From positions 15,478,996 through 15,542,995 of the forward strand of contig NC_080055.1 of the NCBI RefSeq assembly GCF_026212465.1: 64,000 nucleotides of DNA. Direction: 5' to 3'. Below the pieces are notes generated by a model. That model had not been told where the DNA came from. It ran no database searches and was given only the letters and a program-made list of their open reading frames with translations. A program made the translations under genes and the position numbers. Numbering within the stretch: the stretch's first letter is position 1; each line of letters opens with the position of its first letter. Positions 51,600 through 62,029 of this stretch are shown piece by piece. This DNA comes from Amaranthus tricolor (lineage: Eukaryota > Streptophyta > Magnoliopsida > Caryophyllales > Amaranthaceae).

Positions 51600-52245
51600 A
51601 TAGTCTTACCATAGTAGTCTGACTGAGTGATCTCAGAACTTTAACTGTGCCGCCCCTCCCACCTGCTCCCACAGAAATTAATGAATCAGTATTATTGCTT
51701 GATCCAGATGGACCTTTGTTTTGAGTCCGGTTGCACCATTTTTCCAGGTATCGGTCCGCTCCATCTGGTCCAAGCAATCCTCCTGTGAAGCACCAATTTC
51801 CTGCACGGACAATGTCATATGAATGTAGAAGACACCCTTTGATGAACTAAATAAAAATTAAAGATTGAAGTAATCTTCAAAATGTTGAATGGGAAATTGT
51901 AACATGCCTGGCTTAGCTAGGTGAATGAGAGAAGAGGGTTCTGCATTAGGTTTAAATGAAGGCTGAACTTTTCTAATGTCCTGAAGGCCCAAACCCGAAG
52001 CTTCTTTTGCTGCAGGATCATTGAGCACTTCATTTCGAAGACCAGCAAAATCTGTCAATCTGTGTGGGTGGTTTGATTGCTGTCTTTGATCCCCCTTATT
52101 GTCAGAATGAACAGTTCCGATTAATTTACATTTCTGATAGAATCGACCCTTCGAGTTATCACCCTGTGGATGAGTATCCACAGTTTTCATCTTTTGTTGT
52201 TCGGCATCATCACAACCTAAAGAGTCATAATCTTTCACTTTTTTA
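51600..52245 (-). pseudogene. Two-exon fragment of an unidentified plant gene
   Basis: Upstream exon 51910-52245 (VKDYDSLGCDDAEQQK, GLGLQDIRKVQPSFK, SSLIHLAKPG) and downstream exon about 51600-51802 (NWCFTGGLLGPDGADRYLEK, GAGGRGGTVKVLRSLSQ), with an acceptor GTGCAG at about 51803. The Gly-rich segment and GPDGADRYLEKWC look like a conserved plant protein, but I do not recognise it. It is on the same strand as, and directly downstream of, the BAP31 fragment. Confidence 0.45.
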
Positions 52246-52314
52246 TGTTGGTGTATTCCGTCACTTTTGAGTGTAAAAGGGGCTTTACATTTATTGGTTT
52301 CCTTGTTAACATAA

Positions 52315-52629
52315 AGATTGTCTGTAATTGATACCGGAGATCTTGGTTTTCTGCTAAAAGACGATCATATTCAAGAAGCAGGCCTTCTGATTGCTTTTTA
52401 AGAGCCTCAACAGTAGCTTCTGATGTACTTGCTTCCTTAACTTTGCATTCTTCAAGCTGCCTAATCATCTCCTTTAATGTGTCGACCTGCTGTTCTCTCG
52501 CTTTCATTTCCTCAGGACCTGCACATTTTACATCATTCTTCTTTACAGCCTCCATGATCTTCCTTTGTAAAAGAAGTTTTCTAATGTAGTGGTGCAGACA
52601 ATCAATCATCAGCACAAGAAACAGGATGA
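52315..52629 (-). pseudogene. BAP31-like ER protein fragment (C-terminal coiled coil)
   Basis: FILFLVLMIDCLHHYIRKL is the end of the third membrane segment and the conserved motif of plant B-cell receptor-associated protein 31-like proteins. A coiled coil follows (MEAVKKNDVK, EALKKQSEGLLLEYDRLL, AENQDLRYQLQTI). BAP31-like proteins are ER membrane export factors. The N-terminal membrane helices are absent and the frame runs on into unrelated sequence, so this is a captured fragment. Confidence 0.8.
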
Positions 52630-52827
52630 ATCAATGCACAAAAATAACTATTCAAGCCTAATTACACTATTCATGCAATGATATTTGCAAATGGTTCATT
52701 ACTCATTTACTGTAAGTCTATTTTGGAGGTCTTTGGAGCTGAGAGTGTCACTAATCGCAAACTTCTTTTCTCATTCGATGAGGTTATGGTCTTTGTTGGC
52801 ATTTTCGTGTTCATTTACTGCAGTACT

Positions 52828-52921
52828 ATTAAATGAATTCTTCCCAAAGTTTACGGAAAAGATCATTACAGTAACACCTCTCATTGGAGTGATTCTCACC
52901 ACCTTGCTCTGTGCTGAACTG
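52828..52921 (+). pseudogene. BASS transporter fragment, upstream exon
   Basis: An intron-like acceptor (TTTACTGCAG) precedes [20 protein letters not shown] and [10 protein letters not shown], a membrane region of plastid bile acid:sodium symporter family proteins (sodium/metabolite cotransporters). A GTAAGC donor follows at 52921. The sequence before 52828, on the same strand back to about 52720, also has a BASS-like hydrophobic look. Exon and introns kept together indicate DNA-level capture. Confidence 0.72.
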
Positions 52922-53010
52922 TAAGCTGATTCATTACAAAATTAGTTAAGTTCTTTATAATGATATATAGAAGAATTCATATTGGCTAACTTTTGCGTTT
53001 TCTCCGTATG

Positions 53011-54271
53011 TGTTAGAAACTATGCAAAAAGATACAAAGGATTAGAATTTGTATTGATTAAATTGTAGAAGTACAAGTGAAAGCACACACATTCTTCTGT
53101 ATATATAGGATGTGTAATGAAATATTTGCCAAGATTGATGCGATGTAAAGAACTTTGATGAACGATAAAGATTTCAATGAACTGACAAACATTTGACGAA
53201 AAATGAAACTGCAAAAATGACACAATGATTTAAGGAGGTTCACCCAATGATGGCTATGTCCTCCATGGTGTGTAGTTGCTTGTTTATATTATTTCAATGG
53301 AGCAAAACACTCTTACAAATGAAGTATTACAATTGAGTAAGAGATAAACAAAGGCTATGTGTTTGGCTTAGGGGTTATCTGTTTAAGTTTCTAATGAGCT
53401 CACTATTTATAGAGCTAATTATACTTAACGAGAGTACACAATAAATGCTAAGATTTAATCAACATGTAACATCCCCTAGCAAAGGAATCGACTGAAAACA
53501 GAATCCAAGAGCAGGGGACGCTCGTTCGAGTGTTCAGCAGTATACAAACCAGTAGCATTCTGATCTCTGATGCTCGTTCGAGCCCTCATCCGCTCGTTCG
53601 AGCACTTCCTCCAGTACCCACTATTGCTTTCTGTTCCACGTGCTCGTTCAAGACAATGGTAAGCTCGGTTTAGCTTAGTTCGAGCATCTACTGCAGAATC
53701 AACCTTTGAACTCCCAAACAACCTCATTAAGTTCATACATTACCTCATTAACATACTCCATAACACCCATGTTTAAGTACTCATAAACACACTTAAATTC
53801 AAGCATTGAATCATCACACTTAATATCCACATTCAACACACACACACATTAAGTTACCAACTTAAACACCCACATTAACACACTCATAGGATTTCATCCC
53901 AAGAGTCACACATTAATGTACACATCAAATGTGCACTCAAGTCACACCATTCATAACATGTAATACAAGAAACAGAAGAAAACAAGATTGTTATAACAAC
54001 TTCTTGATACAGTTATAACTAAATAAAAACCCCTTAATCCTAATCTATTTAATTAGGACCATTAGATGAGAGCCAGCTGTACACCCTTGATTAAGGAAGA
54101 CACGGATCAATGATGCAGTGCTAAAATCTAGTGGCTTACTGACTTCTCTGCTGCTTGCTAAACCTTCTGCTCTTGTTGTGCACACTTGACCAGCTGAGGA
54201 ACCTTCAGTGTGAGGAATTTGCTTTAGACTGAGAGATCAAAAACAACTAACCAGCACTTATATATTTAACA
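53011..54271 (-). repeat. Solo LTR with GTATG target duplication
   Basis: Ends TGTTAGAAAC...TTTAACA; flanks GTATG at 53006-53010 and 54272-54276 match. Length 1261 bp. Orientation minus by a TATA box (TATAAATAG, 53403-53411). GCTCGTTCGAGC-type motifs at 53518-53690 lie 110-290 bp upstream of the TATA. It sits in the BASS fragment intron, just before the acceptor. No internal region remains. Confidence 0.9.
53403..53411 (-). promoter_or_regulatory. TATA box of solo LTR
   Basis: TATAAATAG on the minus strand, with a U3 motif cluster upstream. Confidence 0.55.
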
Positions 54272-54283
54272 GTATGTCATCAG

Positions 54284-54442
54284 ATTGGACAAGTTGCTGA
54301 AGTCCTGAAAACACAAGGAGCACAACTTATCCTGCCAGTTGCGCTTTTGCATGCTGCTGCTTTTGCAATTGGTTACTTTATGTCCAAAATATCATTTGGT
54401 AAACCGACTTCTCGTACAATTTCCATTGAATGTCGCATACAG
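54284..54442 (+). pseudogene. BASS transporter fragment, downstream exon
   Basis: After the acceptor GTATGTCATCAG the exon encodes [20 protein letters not shown], then [20 protein letters not shown] and TSRTISIEC, a highly conserved BASS family region before the last membrane helices. After the IQ codon pair (54442) the similarity stops and no donor is visible, so the copy is truncated here. The order and distance to the upstream exon fit one gene split by the solo LTR. Confidence 0.82.
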
Positions 54443-54589
54443 GCAAAAAACAACTCCCCCTTCTTTGAAGTTTGAACCAGTAGAAGTGATAGCCCGTAGG
54501 AAAAAAGTTTGACATTGTAAGCTTAAAAAGAATCATGTCATGCATGTCTGAAATACATCCAGTTCTCATATAGTAAAATGTAACAAGTA

Positions 54590-54899
54590 TCACATCGCCT
54601 TCATCTGAAAGAGTTCCTCTAATTCATCGAAAAGCTCATAGTAGTTTTCCAATGTTGTTAAATTGACAGCCTGACCAACAACAACACCATGCATTTGAAC
54701 CTTATTCCAGCAAAATTAGTTTTCAGACATGCTAGTAGAAAACTTGAACAAAGAAACACATGAGCATTGGTGACGGGATACTTTATATATATACCTTGGT
54801 CTGACTTCTAGTAGAAGAATGCTTGCACGTCATATCTCTTGGCGAAACCAACTGTAGCACAATTTTCTTGTCTTGAGAAACCTTGGAAAGATCTGATTT
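54590..54899 (-). pseudogene. Auxin response factor C-terminal fragment (two exons)
   Basis: The upstream exon (54795-54899) encodes KSDLSKVSQDKK, LVSPRDMTCKHSSTRSQTK and ends at a GTATAT donor. The downstream exon (54590-54700) encodes VQMHGVVVGQAVNLTTLENY and ELFDELEELFQMK, the start of the PB1/AuxIAA dimerisation domain that closes ARF transcription factors. A stop follows within the PB1 domain. No DNA-binding domain is present. The intron is kept. Confidence 0.82.
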
Positions 54900-55089
54900 C
54901 TGCTTGAATTGAACTAAAGTAAATTGAAGCTGTTTAAAAATATTATAACAGGCCGTAATGAATGAAACCTATTAGAATTTATTGAATAGTGAAAATATGA
55001 GATTGAAAGTGATGGGTAAAAACTTATTGAAACTTAAAATGAATCTCTTAGAACTGAACTAAGTTGCTTAGACATGAAAATAAGTCTGG

Positions 55090-55854
55090 GAGAATTTATT
55101 TGAATTTTACAATAACATGAGAAGGATGAATATGATCCCTACTCAGTTTTTCTATGCTACAATGTTGAGTTGCTATGCCAAACAGTCCTTTTCATCGCAA
55201 GGTAGACAAATCCATGCCCAAATATTAAAAGTTGGATGTGAAAATGAAGTATATGTAGGAAGTGCTCTTATAGACATGTATTGTAAATGTGGTAATGTAG
55301 AAGGAAGCCGAACAGTATTTGATGTAATGCCTGTAAAAAATACTGTTATTTGGAATAAATTGATACATGGATATGCACAAAATGGTTTTGGGGATGAGGA
55401 AATGCATATATATAACTGTATGATTAGAGGAGGCAGTAAACCTGATATAAAATTTATAGCTGTTCTCACTGCTTGTAGCCATTCTGGATTGGTTGATGAA
55501 GGGATCAAGATATTTGAATCTATGAGAATAGAGCATAAAGTGGAACCACTTGTGGATCACTACACCTATATCATTGATGCTTTGGGCAGAGCTGGGAGGC
55601 TGCATGAAGCAGAAATGCTCATAAGAAGGATGCCATGTAAAGATGACCCTGTTCATGTAGATCAAACTGTTACATTGTTGTAGCACAAAACGCTGCTAAA
55701 GAACTTTTGTCCCTAAATCCTAGAAGTTCTGCTCCATATGTTCTTCTAGCAAATGTATATTCTTCTATGGGAAAGTGGGAAGAAGTTAAGGCGATTAGAG
55801 AGCTCAAGAGCAATAACAATGTAGGTAAGGATGCAGGTTGTAGTTGGATAGTGT
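55090..55854 (+). pseudogene. PLS-type pentatricopeptide repeat protein fragment
   Basis: FEFYNNMRRMNMIPTQFFYA, then about five PPR motifs (GRQIHAQILKVGCENEVYVG, ALIDMYCKCGNVEGSRTVFD, NKLIHGYAQNGFGDEEMHIY, AVLTACSHSGLVDEGIKIFE, YIIDALGRAGRLHEAEMLIR), characteristic of organelle RNA-binding PLS-class proteins. The E-domain part continues at 55690-55854 in another frame (AAKELLSLNPRSSAPYVLLA, MGKWEEVKAI, GCSWIV). About 15 residues are missing at the junction near 55660-55685. The N-terminal repeats are absent. Confidence 0.85.
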
Positions 55855-57860
55855 GAGAAATGAGAGCTAAGGGAAGACAGATTACAATCAAATAATTGTG
55901 TTTTTTCTTATTACCCAAAGAGAATGATACAGGAGGTATTTATAGAAAGTGAAACACAACTAATCCAAGACAAAACAAGAAAAGCAATCAATAAGAACCT
56001 CAAGGGTAGTTAGTTACAATGTGAAACAGAAATAACAAATACTAAAAGAAACACATGCCATAACAGACGCATTGTCTTCATCCTACTAACTTGATCATTT
56101 TTGCATGACACCTGTACAATGTATCTTCACAACAATTGCATACTCCACTAATAGCTTCAATTACACACTTGTCACAGACCTTGCATACCTTACATACCAT
56201 ATGAACAGAAAACTTGGTGAGCTGAAACATTAGCTGCACAACCAAACCAGAACAGCTACCAACACCCAAGCATAATCCAATCATATATCATAATATCCCC
56301 TCAAACTAGGTGTGAGGTTTGAAAACATGTTCGGTCGTTGCATGTGGAACGATCAATTGTTTAAAATTTTGCCTCGAAATCTCATTGATGCTCGATCGTT
56401 GCCATTATTGAATTATCATAACTTCTTCATGATAACACCAAATTCGACGTGTGACCAGTCGATTCGAAGCTAATGAACCCATTTTTTAGTTTTTTTTCTT
56501 GGGTTGGACTAAATTTCACCTCTTCCCTTAATTTATTTCCTTGGCTTTGATCCATTTTTCCTCAAACCTCCTAGGGATTAGAGAACATCGTCCTTAACAC
56601 GCCTTTGCTCGGAAAAAGGTGGAAAACCAACAAAAATACTTACAAACACATCCTTCCCTCGAAAGGGGTGTAAACCCAAGAAAAAGGAATGAAATGTAAC
56701 AAATTCCCCATAGAAACATAACAAAAATCATGCATAAAAGGAATCAAAATTAGGTTTATGATGACAGTATAGGAAATATAATGCAAGTACAAATAAAATC
56801 AAACCGATTTGTATTTCCATTGTGTGGATGACAATGGAACTCCTTACTTTGTAGATCACAAAAAAGGACACTATGAAAATAAGGTTGCGACAATAAATTA
56901 ATGTCACTCGAAAACTCGATATTTGTAGGAGGTGTTCATACACTTTCCTATTGGGATATTTCTACGAAAAAGGTGCTTATGATATAATGAAATTCATAAT
57001 GAGATACAACCTACACAACAATATACTAGCACAAAGGACATAGCAAAAGTAAAGACAAGTATTGCAATGGATTAATGACTTTGATAATATTGAGAGTTAA
57101 TTACTCTTTTAATATGATCTCAAGTAAAAGAGAACAAGAACAAGAGAAGTTCTTAAAGAGAAAGATCAGAAAATGATTAGAGAAGAAAAAATGAGATGGA
57201 ATGTCCCTAGCATATTCCCTCTATTTACAGAGAGAAGTATCAAACAAAGCCTTAATATGAAACCATGGAATGATTCTTCAAAGCCCAATAAAGAATCAAT
57301 ATGTTGTCTCATCATAATTAACTTCTCATTAGAAGTTAATCATCCATTAGTTATGTTTGGAATCAACCAATACTAATTAATAAACTGAACAAAACCAACA
57401 AAATCGCAAAAAAAAAAGAACAGGGGCTTGGTGACGAGTGATCACCCAAAACGCCGACTCGGCTTTATGTTTTGTCTCAAATTGAGACATCATAACCCAA
57501 GCGACGACTTTTCGCCTATCAAACAACAGGTCTTTGTTTTCTTTTGTTTTATAGTTTTGCGTTTTGCCTTTAAGGCATTTACCTAGACTTGTATATATTG
57601 TATATTGTCCCACTACTTTAGCTAGTATGTATTATGTATAATATAGGTCTATATACTCTAAATTTTCAACAGAGAGAAATAAAAATGTTAGATAATCTTA
57701 AACATAAACCGATAAATATAACAAAATAATATGGAAAATAAAGGTGTATTAATTAAAATCGATAAATCAGGATAAGTAAAAATCATAAGACACATAAAAG
57801 TAATAATTACATTATAATATTGGCATTTGCAAGTTTCATGTTAATGATTAAATGTAAACA
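55855..57860. other. Spacer, no gene seen
   Basis: No coding family recognised. Short ORFs are not credible. Confidence 0.4.
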
Positions 57861-57869
57861 AGATACTTC

Positions 57870-58509
57870 ATCAATTGATTGGTGCTCCCAAAAACCTTCT
57901 TAACCTTTTACAGTAGTGCCTGATCAAGCAATGTGATCTTCTCAACCAATTCTGATGGTAAGTTGTTTCGGAATAAGGCAAAGTGAACTAATTGGAGAAC
58001 TGGATTTTCACTAGCCAAACATGCATACGCTACTACTGGAGTGTATCTAGCATTCACTACGAAATAGAGTAATGTTGGTGGGAAAATCATAACGTCACCT
58101 TTATGCAATGTTGTATAGGATGCGGTGTTATTATTCGTATCAATAAATCCCGCAACTATTGTTCCTTCAACTACGATAAGAAGCTCTGACACTCGATGTG
58201 TATGGATGGGAAAAATGCCACCCACATCCAAGTCTGCGCGTGTTATGGAGATTCCCATATCATTCAAACCCGGAAACTGAGCAGCAAAAGCTGTATTTGT
58301 GCCCAATTTAAAAGAGTTTTTAGTACTTCCTGGGACACGTAAACCGGTTAAAACAAAATCATCTACTATGACTTTTGAAGGATCTTTTCAAGTATATCCA
58401 TAGATCCACTAGGTAGACTCAGATCTCCCACACAATAGTCGAAGGGGACATTACTCGCAGAAGAGATAGAAATTATAAAATAAAAGGTTAAATAAAGTTG
58501 TGGTATCAT
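57870..58509 (-). pseudogene. Germin-like protein pseudogene
   Basis: From ATG at 58509 a signal-peptide-like start (MIPQLYLTFYFIISISSASN), then DYCVGDLSLPSGS as in germin-like proteins. Then a one-base deletion near 58415-58425 and a stop in place of the conserved Cys (GYT-stop-KDPSKV). The cupin body is intact from 58306: NTAFAAQFPGLNDMG, box 1 with HTH...SE metal ligands (PIHTHRVSELLIVVEG), GDVMIFPP, HFALFRNNLPSELVEK. Another stop at 57908 precedes the last residues (KVKKVFGS). Members are secreted wall/apoplast cupins, some with oxalate oxidase or superoxide dismutase activity. Broken at three points, so not functional unless read from an internal start without signal peptide. Confidence 0.87.
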
Positions 58510-59579
58510 CTTAATGATAAAATATTTTGAGCTTGCTAGATGAATATTGTAATTGCTAACAAAGGGTGTATTATGTTCTTTGGTTACTTATAATTGGTTT
58601 AAGGGGCTTTCGATCCATATATATGAAGATGTATGTGGGCGTAACTTATAAGTTTTACTTTCATGGATAGTGCCAAATTTAAGGGGTTGACAACTTGATG
58701 TGACACAAATCAAGACGGTGGAAGAAGAAAAGTTATCTTTTGTTTTATCTAATTTCACTCAATCTACAAACCAATTTTACAACTTAAGAAACCATCTACG
58801 TTCACATTTCATTAAGATCGGATATCCAATCCAATTAGTATGTCTAAAGAAAAAGTCAATTAAAGAGTTTCTTGGATAAAATCATAGGAAAGAAAATTTT
58901 AAGAAATTTAAGGTCTTATTATATTCTTTAGAGGTGTCCCTAAATATTATAAGCATGTTTAACAAGTTTAATTGCACAAGGCTCAAAAAAATTAAAGGCC
59001 TTAACATAAAACTACGTAGCATATGTTTAGATAATCACATAATTGTCTAAATTAAAATATCATTTAAATTGTGGTTGTCGACTTGTACACTGCTTCGGTA
59101 GTTCTCATTCCCTAAATATGTTTTCTGTTTTCTTGTAGTTTGCTAAGCTTACAAATCTATGTATGACGACAACGCTAATCTCATAAAAAACAAAAATTGA
59201 ATAGTTGAGTGAAATCAACAAGTTACTCCATAAAAATGTGTACGTTACCCATTAGTTGTTCATGGTTACGAAATTAATTGAATATAATAAGTCTTAAAAG
59301 TCATTTTCTCGGCATATTATTATATACTCAGACTTAATATGGTCAATGTTAATGTACAAAACCCCTAATGACTGTAAATGTTATTTTTATCCAATGTAAT
59401 ACGATGGAAGATTATATTTACACGTTGCTTAGATTGTGAGAATTGAAGAAGCAAGAGAGTTTGATTGCATTTGGAGGGTGCCTATGATTTTTCATATATA
59501 AAAGGTTTTGTCATCCATTCTTTCCTGAACCCTCTCACTTTCCTCAACCTACTCTGAAATAAAATAAAGTCTTTTAAAT
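58510..59579. other. Spacer, no gene seen
   Basis: Upstream of the germin-like pseudogene; no repeat or coding family recognised. Confidence 0.4.
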
Positions 59580-60055
59580 TTGTTAATAATCAAATCATAC
59601 TATAGTAATTTGGATGCCATAAAGTCTACTTTGGGGAATGTTTTTACAATGGGTGGAACGGCAGTGAGTTGGCAATCGTCGCTCCAAGATGTGATCGCCA
59701 ATTCTACTACTGAATTGAAGCGAAATATATATCCATTGCCGAATCATTCAAAAAAAGCAAAGTGGCTTAAAGGTTTAGTTGGTGAGATGTGTCCTAAGAG
59801 GAGCTTGGTGAGGGTACATTGTGATAGTGAAAATGCCATTCATTTGGCAAGACATCAAAAAACCTTTCACCGTAAAACTAAGCACATTGACATTAGGTAC
59901 AATTTCATTCAAGATGAAGTTAAGCACAATAGAGTGGGCTAAGTGAAGATAAGCACGAATGACAATGCAGCCGACATGACGACAAAGACTTTTCCCAGCA
60001 AAAAGTTCACTTTATGTGTGGACTTGATTGGTTCAGAACTTTGCTTGATGTGAAG
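59580..60055 (+). pseudogene. Copia RNase H remnant
   Basis: GNVFTMGGTAVSWQSSLQ, then ELKRNIYPLPNHSKKAKWLK, VHCDSENAIHLARHQKTFH and TKHIDIRYNFIQDEV, the RNase H region of Tork-type copia elements; the next codons in another frame read NDNAADMTTKTFP, the usual ADxxTK tail. Upstream domains are absent. It lies directly before the LTR at 60165. Confidence 0.85.
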
Positions 60056-60164
60056 CCTCTAGGGGCATTTATGTGGTGTGTTAGTTGTTTGATTGATTAA
60101 TAGTGTGCTGGATGGAGAGATTAGAAGGAAGTGTGACTTGGGTGAACTCAAGTCAAGTGGAGAT

Positions 60165-60880
60165 TGTTGGAATCAATGTGACTTGAGTGCACCTTGATGC
60201 ATGGTTGATTGTGTATGTTGGTGTTTTGGTACACTTAGAGATGTATAGGTTATGATGTGGAGTCATGTAAAGTGAAGTGTTAGCGTTTATGTGTAAGGCT
60301 CATTGAAGGCATGAAGGAACAGAGCTTGTATCGAACAAGGCACAGCTGCATGAAGATCAGTAGGTCAAGTACGATACTGCTCGAAGGAGCATATTTTGAG
60401 CTCGGACAAGCAACCTTCAAAAGTCCAGACAGTACCTTCTTCAATGAAGCGCTCAAACGAGCAGGCTCCAAGCTCGAACGACCACTCCTTCAGCGTGCAG
60501 CCACTGTCTCTTCTCACGCGTTGGTGCGGCTAATTTATTAGGTCTGGGCCCTTCCTTATTCGCTTCCATATGTACACATATATAAATAGTGAATGTATCT
60601 TACTACAAGCATGCATTCTAACCTAAGCCAAACACAAACCCTTCTCATTCTCCTCTTCCTCTCTCAGTCTAATACTCTCCATTGTATGAGTATTTGAGAA
60701 CTCCATTGATTATTCTCTATAATACAATGTAACCACCACCGTGGACGTAGCCTACATTGGGTGGACATAGTAAATCTTTGTGTCTTTGTTTATTGCATTA
60801 TTTTTTATTGTTTATCATTCTAGTTCATAGAATTGTTTGTTCCTTTACATAGACCAATTCTACCATTGTTCTTGGGTGTT
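60165..60880 (+). repeat. 3' LTR of a Tork-type copia element
   Basis: Purine-rich GTCAAGTGGAGA then TGTTGGAA starts the LTR. TCGA motifs at 60379-60490 (GCTCGAAGGAGC, GCTCAAACGAGC) precede the TATA box at 60581. The right end is not certain; no matching LTR is in the window. Confidence 0.7.
60581..60588 (+). promoter_or_regulatory. TATA box of Tork-type LTR
   Basis: TATAAATA about 90-200 bp after the TCGA motifs. Confidence 0.6.
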
Positions 60881-61556
60881 GTAGGGATAAAGTTTGAATT
60901 TTTATGCCTTAGAGTGCTTATTATTTCACGAATAAAAAAAAGAAAATGATGGGATAAAACTATTTCTAGGGACATTTCGTTTGTTCTATATACTTGTTAC
61001 ATTTTACTTTTTCCATAATTTATTGTGTTATTTCGATCATTTATATATTGAACTATGCTTATCTAAAAATTATAAAAAATTAATATTATGAAATTATGCG
61101 ATTAGATGATTCAAATAAGATTTCACTTGACGATATATTTTCTAACACATTAGCTGCAATATATAAAATAAGTTAGAATGATAAATAGTAACAATACACG
61201 TAATGTAATAAGTATTTTAGGACGGAGAAATTATAAAATAGGAATGAACCTAGATGACGGAAGAGAACAAGGGGATGAAATTACATGTGTACAGTGTATT
61301 GAGGAAAAATTCCTTAGCAATTACTAGTGTTGTTATATTTATATAACAATATTTATTTTAAACTTCTTAAATTACCTAAAAATTTATAGATTCAAAAATA
61401 TAATTTGAATTAGAACAAGTCAAAGCAAAATATAGTTTACAAAATCACTTAAATTTCTTTTTATATAATGTTGCAAATAATGTGTTTTCAAATAGAAATG
61501 AACTTTTCGGTACTATTTTATAGCAATTTGTACAACTATATTTTGCCTTGTCATTT

Positions 61557-61782
61557 CTTCCGTCCCATTCAATTTGCTGTTTTTTTCATTTTAGTCCGTC
61601 CTACATAATTTACATTATTTCTATTTTAGGATGATGGCCCACTACTTTCTTTTAATCTCAACTCTACATTTTAACTCTCTTTTAATTTTATCCACATAAT
61701 TCATTCTTTTTCTTCATTTATTATCACATTCTTAAAAACTATTCTTTTTCTCTTTGATGCAAATCAAAAAGAACAGAGGAAG
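61557..61782. mobile_element. Stowaway-like MITE (degenerate)
   Basis: Left end CTTCCGTCCCATTCAATTTGC; the right end reversed gives CTTCCTCTGTTCTTTTTGATTTGC. These resemble Stowaway termini (CTCCCTCCGT type). About 226 bp, AT-rich; a TA duplication is not clear. Confidence 0.5.
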
Positions 61783-62029
61783 TTTTTTTTTTTTTGAGTG
61801 ACTGTCTTGTCATTATTAAATTATATCATTAAGAGTTTAAAGACAAATCAACACAAAAAGGGTATTAATAACTTCTCCGTCCTTTTTATTTTATCGCCAC
61901 CCCTTATATAATGAATTTTCAATATTGCCCCTGCATAATTTACGAACTCAAAAACTCTAACATTTCTCTAAAAACTCTATAACAACACTCTCCAAATTAA
62001 AACAAGCTAAAACTTGAAATCGATTCACA

